This document shows positions 36,101 to 48,999 of a DNA stretch of 64,000 nt, one piece after another. The stretch's first letter is position 1; each line of letters begins with the position of its first letter. The DNA comes from Colletes latitarsis (taxonomy: Eukaryota > Arthropoda > Insecta > Hymenoptera > Colletidae): contig NC_135141.1 in assembly GCF_051014445.1 (NCBI RefSeq), forward strand, positions 30,155,422-30,219,421, given 5' to 3'. The position numbers and the translations under genes are program-made. The notes under the pieces were generated by a model. It saw only the letters and a program-made list of their open reading frames with translations, did no database searches and was not told the origin of the DNA.

Positions 36101-39100
36101 ACAGGGATACCCCCCGAGAGGGATTAGAGTTTCTCACCCTAAAATCAATGCCGACGGTGGTTATGTAGTTGCCAGACAGGAATCGGCCGTCCCTGAATCG
36201 CGTTAGAAGGCAGGTTTTCCCCACACCGCTGTCGCCCAATAGCATCACCTGTGTTACGTGAAAATTCTTTATAAAAATAGTCGCTGACCCACGAGTATAG
36301 ATTCACTCGTACGAAACTAAACGCTTTCAGAGGATCGTGTCCGCAATTCTAATTTCTCTGTGGCCCTTTGATTCTTCAAGAATTGGGATTCTCCCTTGAG
36401 AAATTAATTCGAAACGATTCATTCGCACTTTATTATATTTATTGATCCAAGGACCAATAAAACTGTTAGTAATTATTCTTTATTTTATGTCTGCATAAAG
36501 ACACGAAGCGTGAGCTACATTTCCTGTTTCCCATATGCGTGACACATTATGCAGAATATTTCTTGATGAATTCAAATTCTACGTAATTAAAATCGTACAC
36601 AGCGTTAAACAGTGGTAATGCACGCGTTGAGCATTTTATGCATTTTTACACGCCCGGTAACGAGACATGTAAAATTATATAAAATTTAGTTAACTTTTTC
36701 CGCCAAATACAAAAGGCAAAACATACAAAAGAACAGTTTAGAACTGTACGTGAACTCAAGTTTTAAAATCGATTTTTTCGGTGAACGAGGCCACTCACGT
36801 TAAATTGTACGTTTTTGTTTCATTTCTGCACATATAATCACCTCCTATTCGGTTGTTTTCCACCGCGAACTGTTTTAATTAAAAAATGCATACTTTTAGC
36901 TCCGGTAATAGACGAATGTGTAACGTAATAAACGTTCTGCTTTATTAAGTAAAAACTAGTTCGGTTTATTTACGCGTACCATACACAACCAGTCTGTATC
37001 CAAACGTATTGACATAGCCACTTCGGTCTCGCAAGAATTGAATAAATGAAACGTGCAATTACCTCGGATTTAGTAATAACTCTTAACCGACCGAGCTTGA
37101 TATACAAGTTAAATAGAAACGTACTCTATATACATTCTTATTTAATTATAGTTGCCACGTCCGAGGAATCGCCTACTCGTGATTAACAACTGCGAACGAT
37201 CGTTTTCGAAGCGTCAGAATCGGTTGTCAACTAAAGAAACAGAGAATAAATTACTGGCGAAGAAATTAATTTTTATTTTACTTTAATATTTAGACACTGG
37301 TGGAATCGCGTCTTGAAAGTTAAAAGCGGTAGAAGTGCACTTGTTCTAGAGAGAATACTTTTTCTGTAACTTAGATCTTGAACATAGTTCCTTATTGGAG
37401 AAGTTGGCCTTTTGCTCGCAAAAGTTCTAGTAATTGAATCCACTGTATTGTTTGTTCGATCTTTGAATCTATTTGACTTTTCGTTGCTCGGCAGTACGTT
37501 TGGAAACGGAACGATGTAACCTCTTGAAGGATGGATATACTTTTATGTAAGAAACTTCATACAGTACAGTTGATCTTTGGTTCTGAAGTCCGAGTAACCG
37601 ATGATTAACGTCTCAAGGGAGCTAAATCGAGGCAAAGAATTTTGACTGTAGGATAGATACGACTTCCACTTTGTTATATAGTTCTTGTCATACACGCATC
37701 GTAGATACGTAATCGATTTGATCTTTGACTTCTTTCTTACCTCTTACGTCTTTCCTTTCACTTCTTCAAACGAGGAAACGAAGCAATGAAGTTATGGTAG
37801 CTAAACGATGTAGCAGCGAGCTGACCAATATTTTGCATTTGAAATACACTGCGCAAAATAGTTGTTGCATTTCTTGAAATTTTTACCTTATGCAAGCGTG
37901 TTTCGAAGAAATATTATTGAATTCTCGTTTTACTTCCTCTCTAATTCATACATTCCTGACTGACATAAACATATTTGTCGTTGATAATATCTATAACTCA
38001 AATCGTTGGTGTCATCTATTTTTTCAAAGTAATTAATGATGCCTCCGCTTAGAATTCACCAATTAAAAAGCGACTATTCAAACACGGAGCCTGTAATAGG
38101 AATGCGTATTACAGCCAATAATTTACGCGATAACGTGGACTTGTTCTCGAGCTCGTTAAACTCGTTTAAGTGTTCTGTTCTCTCCGGCTATCTTAAATAA
38201 TTGACTCGATTAATTTATTCGTACGTGCACTCCTTTTTTAACGTACACCCCTCTTTTTACTTTATTAATTTCGTTCTTAATGTCAAATCGTGCAACTAAA
38301 TTAGTACAAGCTATTAAACTACACTTAATCAATCTTAACATCGCATGAAAAGATCATTGCAATTTAGACGGAGAAAATGTTTACCGTCGAACGTAACGTA
38401 TTGTCCAGAGTTTTACTACGGATAAATGCAGAAAGTATATAGTAATTACTTCGGGCTTCGTGAAGCTTGCGAAATAACAAAGTTTAATCGTTAACAACGA
38501 AACTTAAACTCCCGACTAATCGATCTAAATGCCGCCCTATTGATTAATCGTCCTCGCTAAGTAAACCACCCGCGGCGCGTTTGCACGAGAGAGAGTTCTG
38601 GGTACTATTAATCTTTATTTATCTGCATCATTGACAAACCTGGAAAATCAAGAAACATTCGCTATCTAACACGATTTCGACCCGAGTGCAAGATAATGGG
38701 CGAGTTGTGCGTTTAATTCCGATAGAAGCATTGGCCTTCCGTCGACGCAAACGATGCACCGATTATTTTGGGCAGTGTATTTCGCCGCGTCGGTTACTCT
38801 GAAAGCGTGTGTATCAGGAGAGAGGGCAGGACCTTGAAAAGGAGCTCGCCGTGGTCGGGTGATGCCTGTTGGCCCGTCGAGTCCACGCTGTCCCGCGAGG
38901 ACTGCCGCCTGGTAGGGCCCATCGACTCCTGGGACCTGTTGAAAGCTGAGGTGCTGGCCTGTGGAATGGAGGGGGCCGGCTGGGCTGGGCCCCTAGCCCC
39001 ACCAGACGATCCCGATCCGCTCGACCAATCGGAGCCGGCTGACCCAGTTTTACGGGATCCGTGTCTGCTACGCTTCGTCACGCTACGCAGCTTCTCCTCC

Positions 39101-39111
39101 ACGTTGCTCAT
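33130..39111 (-). CDS. Rab26: Rab26-type small GTPase (6 coding exons, 289 aa)
   Basis: Minus-strand model: 39111-38833, 36248-36138, 35934-35826, 34717-34607, 33977-33836, 33247-33130. The phases close exactly to 870 bp. The GTPase core is complete: P-loop GDSGVGKT (98-105), switch I TTVGID (123-128), WDTAGQE (146-152), NKSD (205-208) and ETSAK (233-237). VMLLGDSGVGKTCLL, SVTHAYYRDAHALLLLYDVT and FNVQDYVR match the Rab26/Rab37 group, and the long Ser/Gly-rich N-terminus (residues 1-90) favours Rab26. In animals Rab26 works on secretory granules and synaptic vesicles, including their delivery to autophagy. The C-terminus is SSCFNSNCLTT, with Cys281 and Cys286 as likely prenylation sites; it is not the common CC ending. 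The start ATG follows an in-frame TAG. The exon 1 donor (GTCCTG) and the exon 5 donor (GTATTT) are weak matches, though protein continuity supports both. Confidence 0.93.
36249..38832 (-). other. Large first intron of the Rab26-type gene
   Basis: It separates the Ser-rich N-terminal exon from the P-loop exon. It is AT-rich, with no recognisable exon or mobile element inside. If the true exon 1 donor were elsewhere, a small additional exon could hide here. Confidence 0.6.
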
Positions 39112-39600
39112 GTGCCCCTGCTACCGGGAGCACCAATTTGCTCTTCTTCTTCTCGACCACTCCTCGTCGCGCACGTCGTTGTCGTCGTCGTCGTCGTCTC
39201 GCTCCTTTCTGCTTCTCTTGCGCCCGGGGAACGACGATCGGTTGCCTTCTGTCTCGCTCGAGGTCACTCAACTTTGGACCAAAGGAAGAGAGGGACGGAG
39301 CAGTCTTTCACTTCGCGTCTCTTCTGCCTTCTCCTTCGCCCGCTTCTTCGCCCGAGTCTCTTGGCCGATCAACGAGCACGGAGTGAAAGTCTACGCTCGG
39401 GTACTATGCACGCCGCGCGAGGACTCCTCGATCGTCGTCTTCGCCTCGATGCCTCGCTCCTTATCTCGGGTACGTGCCAACTCTTCGAAACTCTATCGCA
39501 CGGAGGCTCGGGAAATACCTACGGGACGGGAACCTGTTGATTAGAACCCTTGGAACCGGCGTCTGCTACGCGGGATCATCTCCGAGGGAAGCTAGATACG
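39112..39600 (-). promoter_or_regulatory. GC/CpG-rich 5' region of the Rab26-type gene with a GAC/GTC triplet run
   Basis: The sequence directly upstream of the start codon is much richer in C, G and CpG than its surroundings. It contains a GTC triplet run at about 39177-39205. It probably holds the 5' UTR and core promoter. A 258-codon plus-strand frame (38768-39544) overlaps exon 1 and this region; I regard it as a composition artefact. Confidence 0.4.
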
Positions 39601-42100
39601 CCCTGGCCGAGCAAATCATAAGATAAACATTCTTATGACTGCGCTCGAGAACACGTGGAGCATGGTACCTGACAATTAGTTGGGAAGAAGAGAACCTTAG
39701 AACTGACTTCTGCTTTGAAGAATAATTCGCGAAGAAGCTAGATCGAAAGGACTGTTTCGAGTATCATAAATAATACGAAATATACCAAGCGAAAGACTTT
39801 TCAAATGTTTTGTTTTCCCATCTTCGTTCCTGCTGATCCACTAAAATTCTGATAAATGATAGTCGTGTTAATGTCTTCGGTAACAACTGAACGTAGCGAA
39901 ACGTTGATCGACAAAGCGCGATACGAGGAACAAACACGATTACAGGTAGCATTTCGTGCAGAGATGGACACGATCAGCGACTTCAAAGCTTCCGTAATTG
40001 TTTCGCTTGTTGCGTGGCGGATTGCGTAACGGGGTAACACCTATGTTGATTCGACATATACACGGTAGCGCCTGGTTGCATAAACATTAAGCATGTTTTA
40101 ATTAATCCGCGAAATATGCTCGTTCCCATTGATTCCCGCGCGATACAACCGCGATACACGGTTTAGCGCACGTCGTAACTGTTTGCATGGGTAAATTCCG
40201 TGTCGTGCACGTGCACCGCCATTGTTTCTGAAATACCGTTTTATCCTACGTCAATAGTCAATAATTAGTAACGTCTATAATTGACGGGAATGTTGACGCT
40301 GACGAGTATTGTGAACGATCAATTGTGCGTCTGAATGGATTCTGATGGAAATTTAGCTTTGACGTTCTGCGTGTAAACGCGCGCTGCAACTACAAATTTT
40401 AGCGGAATAAGGTAAATTACTGCGCAATGCGCTTCTGGAATTTAGGCAGCCATTTCATAAATTTCTAATCGAGATTTTTGAGAAAAACACTCGATGCTTT
40501 TCCGTTCGAGCGATTATTAACTCGTCATGATGCAATTGTCGCGTCAAGGTATGCATGGTAATGAGCCGTCTTGCACAGCGTTCAAAAACGTTATTTATTA
40601 TCGAAAAGAACGAAGAATTCGTTTTGAAAACCTTCTTGTTCGACGAAGTTTCGTTGATTTATATTGCACGGGATCGGATGATACGTATTGTTAGGGTCTA
40701 AAACAAACTAACGATCACGAGAGACTCGCCCGTAGTCGTTTATCTGGCCGTTCTTTTCGCTTTTGAGGCCAATTCCCTGCCGCGAGGCCGCGGATAAAAT
40801 CTCTTGCGAAAATCCGCGGGAGAGCAGCGCTCGCGCGTAGCATTTTGCAGCGCGTAACAGAGCCAGCCTCGAGGAATCGAGTTTCCGACTCGATGACCGC
40901 GTCGTCGGCGCGGATAAAACCAGAGTCAGACAGAATTTTATTCGAAAAATATTTAACACTCCGCCGTATATAGGGATACTCAATAATTTATAAGACGTTA
41001 AGCGATAAAAATCATAATTCGCCGCTGGTTCGAGTATTTGCGCTGCTTATCAATTATTTATGCGTTTTACTTTACGAGCGATTAAAACGTAGGATTATTT
41101 ATTCTGTATAAATCCAAGCAAATGTAAGAAAAAATAACCACTCGTAAATTGTGAATTTTTACTAACTTTGAATCACGATACATATTAATTCAGAAAACAC
41201 GAAGCTTCCGAATGGCGGAATCAGATTTATTAACTGTATTTTATCGTTGGTGCTGGTAGCAGAGAGAACAATTATGTTTCGACCTATTGCACTATGAACG
41301 GAATCGTTCGAACCGAGTCTACCCCTCAGAGGCATTTCTTCTTGGCAGCAAATGATAGTCACGGCTGCTTCCGTCACGGATATCGACGATTTCGACGAAT
41401 GACGAAGTTAGTGGCTAGTTCGTTTCCTCTATTTTTCTTTTTCCCTTTTTTCTTTTTTTTACGTGAACGACGTTTATTGGAGCGACGCGGCGTTAAAACT
41501 CGTTCGCACGCTCCGATTGCTTCTCGTTTCATCGAGTACGGAATGTCGAGGCGCGATTGCATCCGGGCACGAATCTCGAACTAAATTGGGCGACTTCGAA
41601 AATCAGATAACGATTTTTCCTGTTCGATGTTTGGAGAGAAATGGGTTCTGAACGATTTTATGGTAAAACGATTGATGAAACGTGGATTTATACGATACGG
41701 CAGAACCTCTACACCTTTACGCGAATCTCGATCGTAGCATCGAGTTTATAAATGGGAAGGAATGATCACTTAGCGAGCGAAATTGAAAGTTGGAATTAAG
41801 ATCCACGCTTGTCGCGAATAATTAAACTTTCTAGTAGATTATTCGAGCATGAAATAAAAAGGAATAATAATACAACAATGAAACAGTTGATTTCTGATAT
41901 ATTCTCCGAATTTTTCTCGGCCATAATGTTACGATTAATTAAATTCTACGTTTAATATTTAAATTAAGAAAAAACTTAAAATACACGAGGATATGCAAAT
42001 CTGCTGAGCGAATTTAAATTTTAATGTGAAATATAATAGAACTTCGTACTATATGAATAAAATTAACAATCATACACAGCAGGATATATTTCATGGATTT
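39601..42100. other. No gene recognised
   Basis: AT-rich intergenic-like sequence with only short open frames and no clear repeat structure. Confidence 0.4.
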
Positions 42101-42149
42101 TGTTAGCGATGAAAATAGATTCTATCGACGTGGACAGATAATACACGAT

Positions 42150-42810
42150 TAAGTGTTAGATTAATAGATTAGATCTTGCTAGAAGTTAATCGATATATCG
42201 CAATTCCGAATAGGCAAACATTACATTTAGCGCCATGTCATTTACTTTTCTTTTTAGAAGTACATAAGACAAAGGAGCGAGAATTCAGATTAATAAATTC
42301 TAACCGGTTAAAAGCGAGTAGACACGACCAATTTACTGGTGCTACATTGCTTCGAATTAATTCCTCGCTACAGTGAACAGATAAAAGAACACTTTGTAAC
42401 ACGTTTATCATGTTAAACAGAAATATGAAAATAGAGGCACGACTTAAAGTTGAGAAAGCCAGATTAATAAATTAGATAAGATTAGAATCAGGTAGATACA
42501 ATTTACTAGAAATACATTGCTTGACAAATTTGTAACAGTATTAGAGAAAGTTACGAAGATAAATATTCGAAAGGAACCAGATCGATGAAACAGGTCCGTC
42601 GAAAAGCAGGTAGATAACGTGATTCCAGTTAATCTCTCCCTATACCGTGTAGATAGAAGACGAATTTTCAGCATGTTCATCCCATTAAGTGATCACAAAG
42701 ATGAAGATTCAAAGTAAACTCAAACGTGGACGAATTAATTAATTAGATTTAACTAGATACGGGCAAACAACTTGCTTCTAATTATTTTCTCGTTACGCTA
42801 ATTAGATTAA
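42150..42810. repeat. Degenerate repeat cluster (AGATTAATARATTAGAT-type modules)
   Basis: Related modules starting AGATTAATA or AATTAATTAATTAGATT begin near 42161, 42288, 42461 and 42735. Two are followed by matching AATTTACT...TACATTGCTT segments. Spacing is irregular (about 127-275 bp) and divergence is high. Confidence 0.35.
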
Positions 42811-42835
42811 AGACAAATTTCCAACGTGTTTGCAG

Positions 42836-43117
42836 CGAGGATGGATATTCGGGGCTGAGTCGATGGAAGTCGGGACGCTGAGGAGATATCTGGCGTTGAT
42901 TTGGCAGCAAAAACTGAACCGTGATGCAGATACGAGACTGGCTGGTCCAGCCTACCGCTTTGGGCCCACCCACGCCGTACCTGGCGTCAAAAAAGCCCTC
43001 GGGGTTCCGACAAAACTGGCCCTCTGGCTGGCGGACTGAACCCGACTGGTGGCGCCCTTCGCGATGCCATACTTGGTGAAACCGGAGGAACCAAAGTATA
43101 GAGAGGTTCTACAGTGA
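42836..43117 (+). pseudogene. Orphan GC-rich open frame with one in-frame TGA; possible small gene, exon or pseudogene
   Basis: A block of about 280 bp stands out from AT-rich surroundings by high GC, especially at third codon positions. It follows a good acceptor (TTTGCAG at 42829-42835). The frame reads 67 codons to a TGA at 43037-43039, then continues in the same frame for 25 plausible codons (including MPYLVKPEEPKYREVLQ) to a TGA at 43115-43117. A GTGAGT donor-like site overlaps the end at 43114. An internal ATG at 42863 would give 58 aa (start MEVGTLRRYLAL). I do not recognise the protein. It may be a terminal exon, a small secreted or mitochondrial-type protein, or a decayed gene copy. 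The minus strand also has fairly open frames. Confidence 0.35.
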
Positions 43118-46100
43118 GTTTCTCTCTAGATGAATCATCGTTGGTAAGTTCTCTCTACAGTTCTAGTGACTCATAAGAAACGACAATATTCTCCTCGCTA
43201 AAAAGCATACTCGCCACGTAAACTATACGAAATTGAAATTATAATCGCAAACAGTATGAAATCAAATACAATAACAGTCGAGGAAATCTTTTCTAAACTA
43301 TGCTTCTTATCGAGAACTCGCTGCAAACGCTTCGTTTGTCCGCCATTTTTCCGCAAGAATCTTCGCCTCCGTTTGAAAAGCCGTTCGCGTCGAAAAACCA
43401 GTTTCTAACGGAATAACGTTCGCGGCGATCGTTTTTTCGCGTTTTCCCCGACAATGCAAATCCCACTCGAACGTTGTTAATCCTCAGCATTTTCCGCTAG
43501 CGTCCTTGGCTTTGCACTCAAAGTATTGTCTTCTTACGGGGCACAGGTTACCCGTCCCAATTGCGTCATCGCGTCACACGCGAGCGATTTCCTTCCTCCG
43601 TGTCGACTACCTCGGAGGCGTTCTTTTTTCCGTGTCAGTGCCACCGTTACAGCTTCTCCCTTTCCGTGCTGAAAAAGACGTCTATTCTCGGTCGTTTTCG
43701 CATGGTCACGACGTTGACGGGACCGGTGCACGAACTTTTCCAAGCTAAAACACCGACGTCGATGCTCTTTCGCGAAAATCTTGGCTCGACGACGCAAAAC
43801 GTCGAAATAACAATTTTAAGTTTTATCCCGACGTAATCCAGTCTAAATTCAACCCCGTAGAAACGTAGATTAGCAACTCTCTATATTTTCTAACAATTTT
43901 CAAAGCGACACATCGATACACTCAGCAAGACAGCAAGCAAACATTGGCGAACGAATTCAAACGATACACATAAGTACACACCGCTTCAAACATTGGCATA
44001 GACTGTCTCATGGCGCGAATTTCTGCTCGGCGAAGCATCACGGCGACAACAGCTGGTGCATTGTTGTAAACAGCGTCGCGTGTCCGTGAATTCCGTCGCA
44101 AATTCGACAAATTGATTAATCGCTCGTTACCGCGACGATGGATCGGTAAGATTCATCACGCGCGAATCGAACGCCGAATCGATGGGCGAGCTTTTCGAAC
44201 ATCGAATGGCAGCGTTCGCCGGATGCACAGACCAAACCTACGGTGAATCTGCGGTGCATTAATTAATAACGCGTAGCCGAATTAATGATTGATCGGGCGT
44301 AAGCAGCGATCAATAATTAATCTCGCGTACGGGCGAGCGCGTTGGTATTCAATGTTCGAAGTTGCACGCGAACGCAGTAATAATCGCGTGGAACGAAAGT
44401 CCCTTCCACTGTAATAAACGAGCGACGAATATCATTTAGAGCAGCGACAGATTGCACCGGACATCGTGAGCCAAGCTTAACGTCGCAAAAATAAAAAGTA
44501 ATAAAAATCGATGGCGATTTGATAAATACAAACGTGTCTCTTGCGCTTATAGGAAGGTAAACAGTCGTAGAACGAGCGACGCTAAAATATTTTAGGGATA
44601 ACGAAGGAGGATAAAGAATCAGTTTGTTTGAAAGAGTTATAAGTTCGAGAGTTTTGAATATCAAAGGGACGAGAAATATTACAGTATGTGTATGAATAGG
44701 TGAAAGAGACTCGAAATTTGGAAGTATGATGAACTGGGGCGTATAAATGTAGCTGGGAACGCGTGGGGTGGGAATTGACGTCACGATATGAGTTGTTGTA
44801 CACGTATCTAGCTATACTGTGCAAAATTGTGCACCGATTTATTGCAAACTAGTTTAGATGAAATTTATAGTAAGAAGGGGGCATACTTATTCAGTTTCAA
44901 GAAGACTAGTATAGTCAGACAGATAAAGTGGGGGTGTCTTTTCGTCGACTTGCCCAACATTCTTGTCCGGCTTGCTAATGAGATATCGTGACGAAACGTA
45001 TCCTATAATCCTCTTAATCTTTAATTTATATCATGGAGGAGCAATTGATAGTTTCTGATAGTGCATTGTTTAAATAGAAATTTACTTTATCTCTATAGAC
45101 AAAATTGTGTAGTGCAGCAGAATATTTGATGATTTCTGAGTTGATCTTGAAAGTCCAATATTAATTGTGTTATTCCGAAAGGGTTGGGCCTTTTCGAGCG
45201 AACAGTCTGAACGAGATTAAAGCAACCCGATAGCCACGTTTTCGGGGTCCTGGCCAGACAGTGACAGTTCTCTATCCGTGGCGCGTAGGAAAGAAAGCGC
45301 ACACGCAGCCGGATGTCTTTATGTAATCGGGACAAAAACCTCTGGCGCAGGTGAGAGAAGGACATTCAACTCGGCCGATTTTGGTCGCGACGCGCAATCC
45401 ACGGACCCTCGTGGCCCACGTGATTTGCACGGTCTTTTCGACATATGAGCGTACACCTTAACGAGGACGCGTCACTGAGAACCGTGAAAACGATTATGTC
45501 TGCGGCGATGTTTCGTTCATCGACCCAGGACGAGTCCTAGACTCCGCGGAACGACTTTGCATCTCACAGACGGCGGCCATTTTTCAAGTATTAAACCCAG
45601 GAAACAGACAGATAAATATGTTTATGGGTCTGGAATAATAATCTTGATACAGAGGATAGGCTCTTGAGTTTGTAGAAAAGTCTCGTATAATATAATGTCG
45701 AGGAACGTTGCTAATCAATCTTGTCATTTGCTTCTAAATAATTAATGGCGAAAAATAATTTCTTCTTTGCGCTAGATTCTCTTGCTTCCCATTCGTATTT
45801 TTTTTTCTTTTTTATACCATAAATAGTTGGAGTGCAGGCCTGAGAGGCTCGTCCCACTGGAACAATCGTGGAAAGCCGAAAGATGTTCAGCCACGAAGGT
45901 TGCTGAGATGACGAGCAAGGTGAAGTGGCAACCTCGTTATTACAAAGAAACTCCGACCTTGTTATTCCCTTTGATTCGACGTTGCACGCTTCTCGACAAC
46001 GAAATATCAATCGACTATCATGTCGCTGGTACTAACGAGACTAATAAAACCTGGCACACTTCTGTCGTTCGAGCGGGTCACGGTTATTAAGGAAAAAGCT

Positions 46101-46630
46101 TTCAGGAGGGTCGGAAAACGCCGTTGAAAGCTGTAATGGCGGAAGCTAATAGTGTTTTCGCGTGCTCGAGCAAAAGAACAACTGTGACACTTGTTCGTTG
46201 CAACGATGTCTTTAAGACGAAATGTATTAAACACACAACGCTAAAAAGTAGGTTTCGTTGAGTCAATTTACTCGATCCCTTTCATTATTTAACGCTAAAA
46301 TTATTAAATCAACAACCTGGTAAAAGCAGCACTTCCAATTTAAAATAAAAATATTTCAATTCTATATTTCTATAATTGCACTGTTCCAAGAAAATTAAAA
46401 CGTTTAGAAAACTTTGTTCACGCTCAGAGTAACTATGACTACACCAATTCACCGTTTCCGCTGAGATCCTCAACAGTGTGAAGTTCGATCAACAAGAAAC
46501 TCGGGTAAACTTGTTTAATTGTCATCATTGCATGAACAAATTGGTTGTTTTTGTTTTAAAGTATGATAACTAACGATGCCTCGCGAAAATTGGTATTGTT
46601 GAAATTTTCATTACACGAAAAAACCGAAGA
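43118..46630. other. No gene recognised
   Basis: Mixed-composition sequence. The longest frame is about 155 codons on the minus strand near 44.3-44.8 kb, with no motif and poor composition. Confidence 0.35.
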
Positions 46631-46636
46631 CGGAAA

Positions 46637-46720
46637 GCCAGGATTCGAACTCGCGCGTTCTTTTCACTATGGTTTTATCCGTAGCCCATCGCTTTAGCGA
46701 CTCCGCCAATGCAGCTACGG
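46637..46720 (-). repeat. tRNA-like sequence: tRNA pseudogene or tRNA-derived SINE head
   Basis: On the minus strand there is an A-box-like TGGCGGAGTCGC and, about 50 bases on, a B-box AGTTCGAATCC (46640-46650), the internal RNA polymerase III promoter arrangement of tRNA genes. The T stem has mismatches, the acceptor ends do not pair and the anticodon arm is not standard, so a functional tRNA is unlikely. A tRNA-derived SINE head or a decayed tRNA copy fits better. Confidence 0.5.
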
Positions 46721-48990
46721 CATAAAATGTATTTCCTATAATCTACTTGAGTACATTCATTCTAATAGATAATATTTTATATATTTGTGTTAATTTAAAT
46801 GCGTTCTATAATTTGCTTTTAATACATTTAGAACATAATTCTCAATAATGTGAGCATAACAGAGAATAATACGTTTAGTTGATTTTAGTTCTATGAGATG
46901 GCACTGCTAGTCATTTACGGAATGAAACACATCAAGGTTAGCGACGTCACTGTATCGTGGCATTTAACTTGCTTAATTAGGTGGCAATCGTTTATAGAAT
47001 ATCAGGAAAGTTATTAACTACTTAATTTCCATTTCAATCGTAAATATAAAGTAGTATTTTGTTTTTAGGCAAATTATTATACTCCGAAGGATTAGCTATT
47101 AGTAACCAACTTTTCAACAGAAATTAACTGTAATGAATATGATTAAAGGTAAAATCAATTTGAAATCTCGATAAATAACAGTAATGAATATAATTAAATA
47201 TAGGTAAAGTGAATTTCAATCGAAATACAATGAAATTTCGTTCATCCAAATACCGCTTAATAGATTATTCCAGTATCGGAACAGCATTTAAGGGAACGTA
47301 CGATTATTCAAACAATCGTGTTAAACAAGTACAAACCAGAATTATTAAATTTTATATTTAGTTTGTTGAAAGAAGCGTGAATTTTCAATCTCGTTACAAC
47401 GTTGTTTTTCTTCGGAAATTGGAGCAGCCACTTCGTAAAAATGATTAATATTTAACTTCGTTCGTACGAAGTAGGCAAATATACGCGATAGTTCGTCAGG
47501 AGTTCGTGTTGGTACGTTTTACGGTTGTTTTTCATTTCTGGAATTCGGTTATAGCGAAGCTGCATCGAAGCAATTTCTTCATTTCCATCGAAGCTGTGCA
47601 ACTCCCTCGAAATGAAATCCCGCGGAACTGTTCAAAGGAACATCCGCTGCAACTTCTCTACGAGCAGCTTCATTTTTCTGTAACATTTTTTGCGTGTCGG
47701 TATCGGGAGCCAGACCTTGATTAAATTTCAACTACGAACGCTCGTATTGTCTGTTTCTGCCACGCTCCGGGCTACCATCTAATTTGTTCTCTCGAGGCTC
47801 TTCTGTGTCCTTCGTAATTAAGTAAAGTGTGCCCGTAAGGAAGAAGAGCGCGCGACGAGAAATCGCGGGGAATAAATTTCTTTGTCGCGAAAAATGGTAT
47901 CGCCGCTATCGCGATGGTTCACGGCGTTGATCTTTGGTATTCTTTAGACTTATCTTACTTCCAGATTCTCGAGAGAAATTCAGGCATTCTTCCAGGATGG
48001 AAGCCCCACCTTTCGGGGGACATAAATCTCAATGCAGCAACTCCGACACTTTTGCTTGTGTTTCACTTTTACGGTTAAACTTAGGGTACAGAATTTATTT
48101 AACGTAAATTTTGTTACGCTGGTATACTAGTATAAGTAATAATTGCATTCTGTTGCAAGGGTGCATCGAGTTTCGGTTAATTAAATAAATAATTTTTTCT
48201 CATCATTTTGAGAGCCCAAAGTAATGTTCGTATAGTATATCATTTTGAGGGGAAGCGAAAAATTTTCCCATAATTTTTTCCCCGGCCACGATGAACGAGC
48301 GCCGAGAGAAAAATGTCGGAGTTACGTCTGGTAATTGAAACGAATTGAAATCAAAGTGAAAAAGTGTCTAGGTCGCGGGTGAAATGGAAAAAACACGAGG
48401 GTCGCGACGCGAATATTAATCGAGACACGGAAATAAATATGGCTGGGGTGCGTTAACGCTAGCATCGCCCCCCAATCACGTCCATCTTGTTATCTCGTTA
48501 TTTGATAAATTTCAGATACAGGTTCCCCGTATAAACACTTAAAACGCCACTACGTTCGAACTTCAAAGTAGTAAATGATAATGTATTCCTCGTTAGCATT
48601 ACAACGCCATTGTTTGCAAGCCGTGCTTCCACAAAGCTTTGCTCGTACGTTTTGTCAGAAAGCTATAGACGCATCCCCTTTGTAACTCCTCGACTCATTA
48701 ATCGTCAAACGACTGTAACATGAATATTTCAACAGGCAATAATTACTTTAAAATACACGGTTGTTTGCAGCCAAAGAAATACACTGTTTTTTTTTATCGC
48801 TCGACGCACGTATAAATATTATTGCTATAATATAACTTGTTTCGCTATTATGACATTCGTCGCGGAAAGCAATAGTCATTTTCAAAGGGATCATTCTTCA
48901 ATTAATTCAAGTATAGAATACATATAAATATCATTGTATCAATGCAATAGCATTATTAATTAATAAACAGGTTTTATTTTATAATCAACA
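46721..48990. other. No gene recognised
   Basis: AT-rich sequence with short open frames only. Confidence 0.35.
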
Positions 48991-48999
48991 ACGAGAGCA

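Noticed and set aside
38768..39544. 258-codon plus-strand open frame
   Set aside because: It is antisense to Rab26 exon 1 and its GC-rich 5' region; Ser/Arg/Leu-rich with no domain, and best explained by composition.
44317..44784. 155-codon minus-strand open frame
   Set aside because: Composition is that of random AT-rich DNA, with no domain or splice context.
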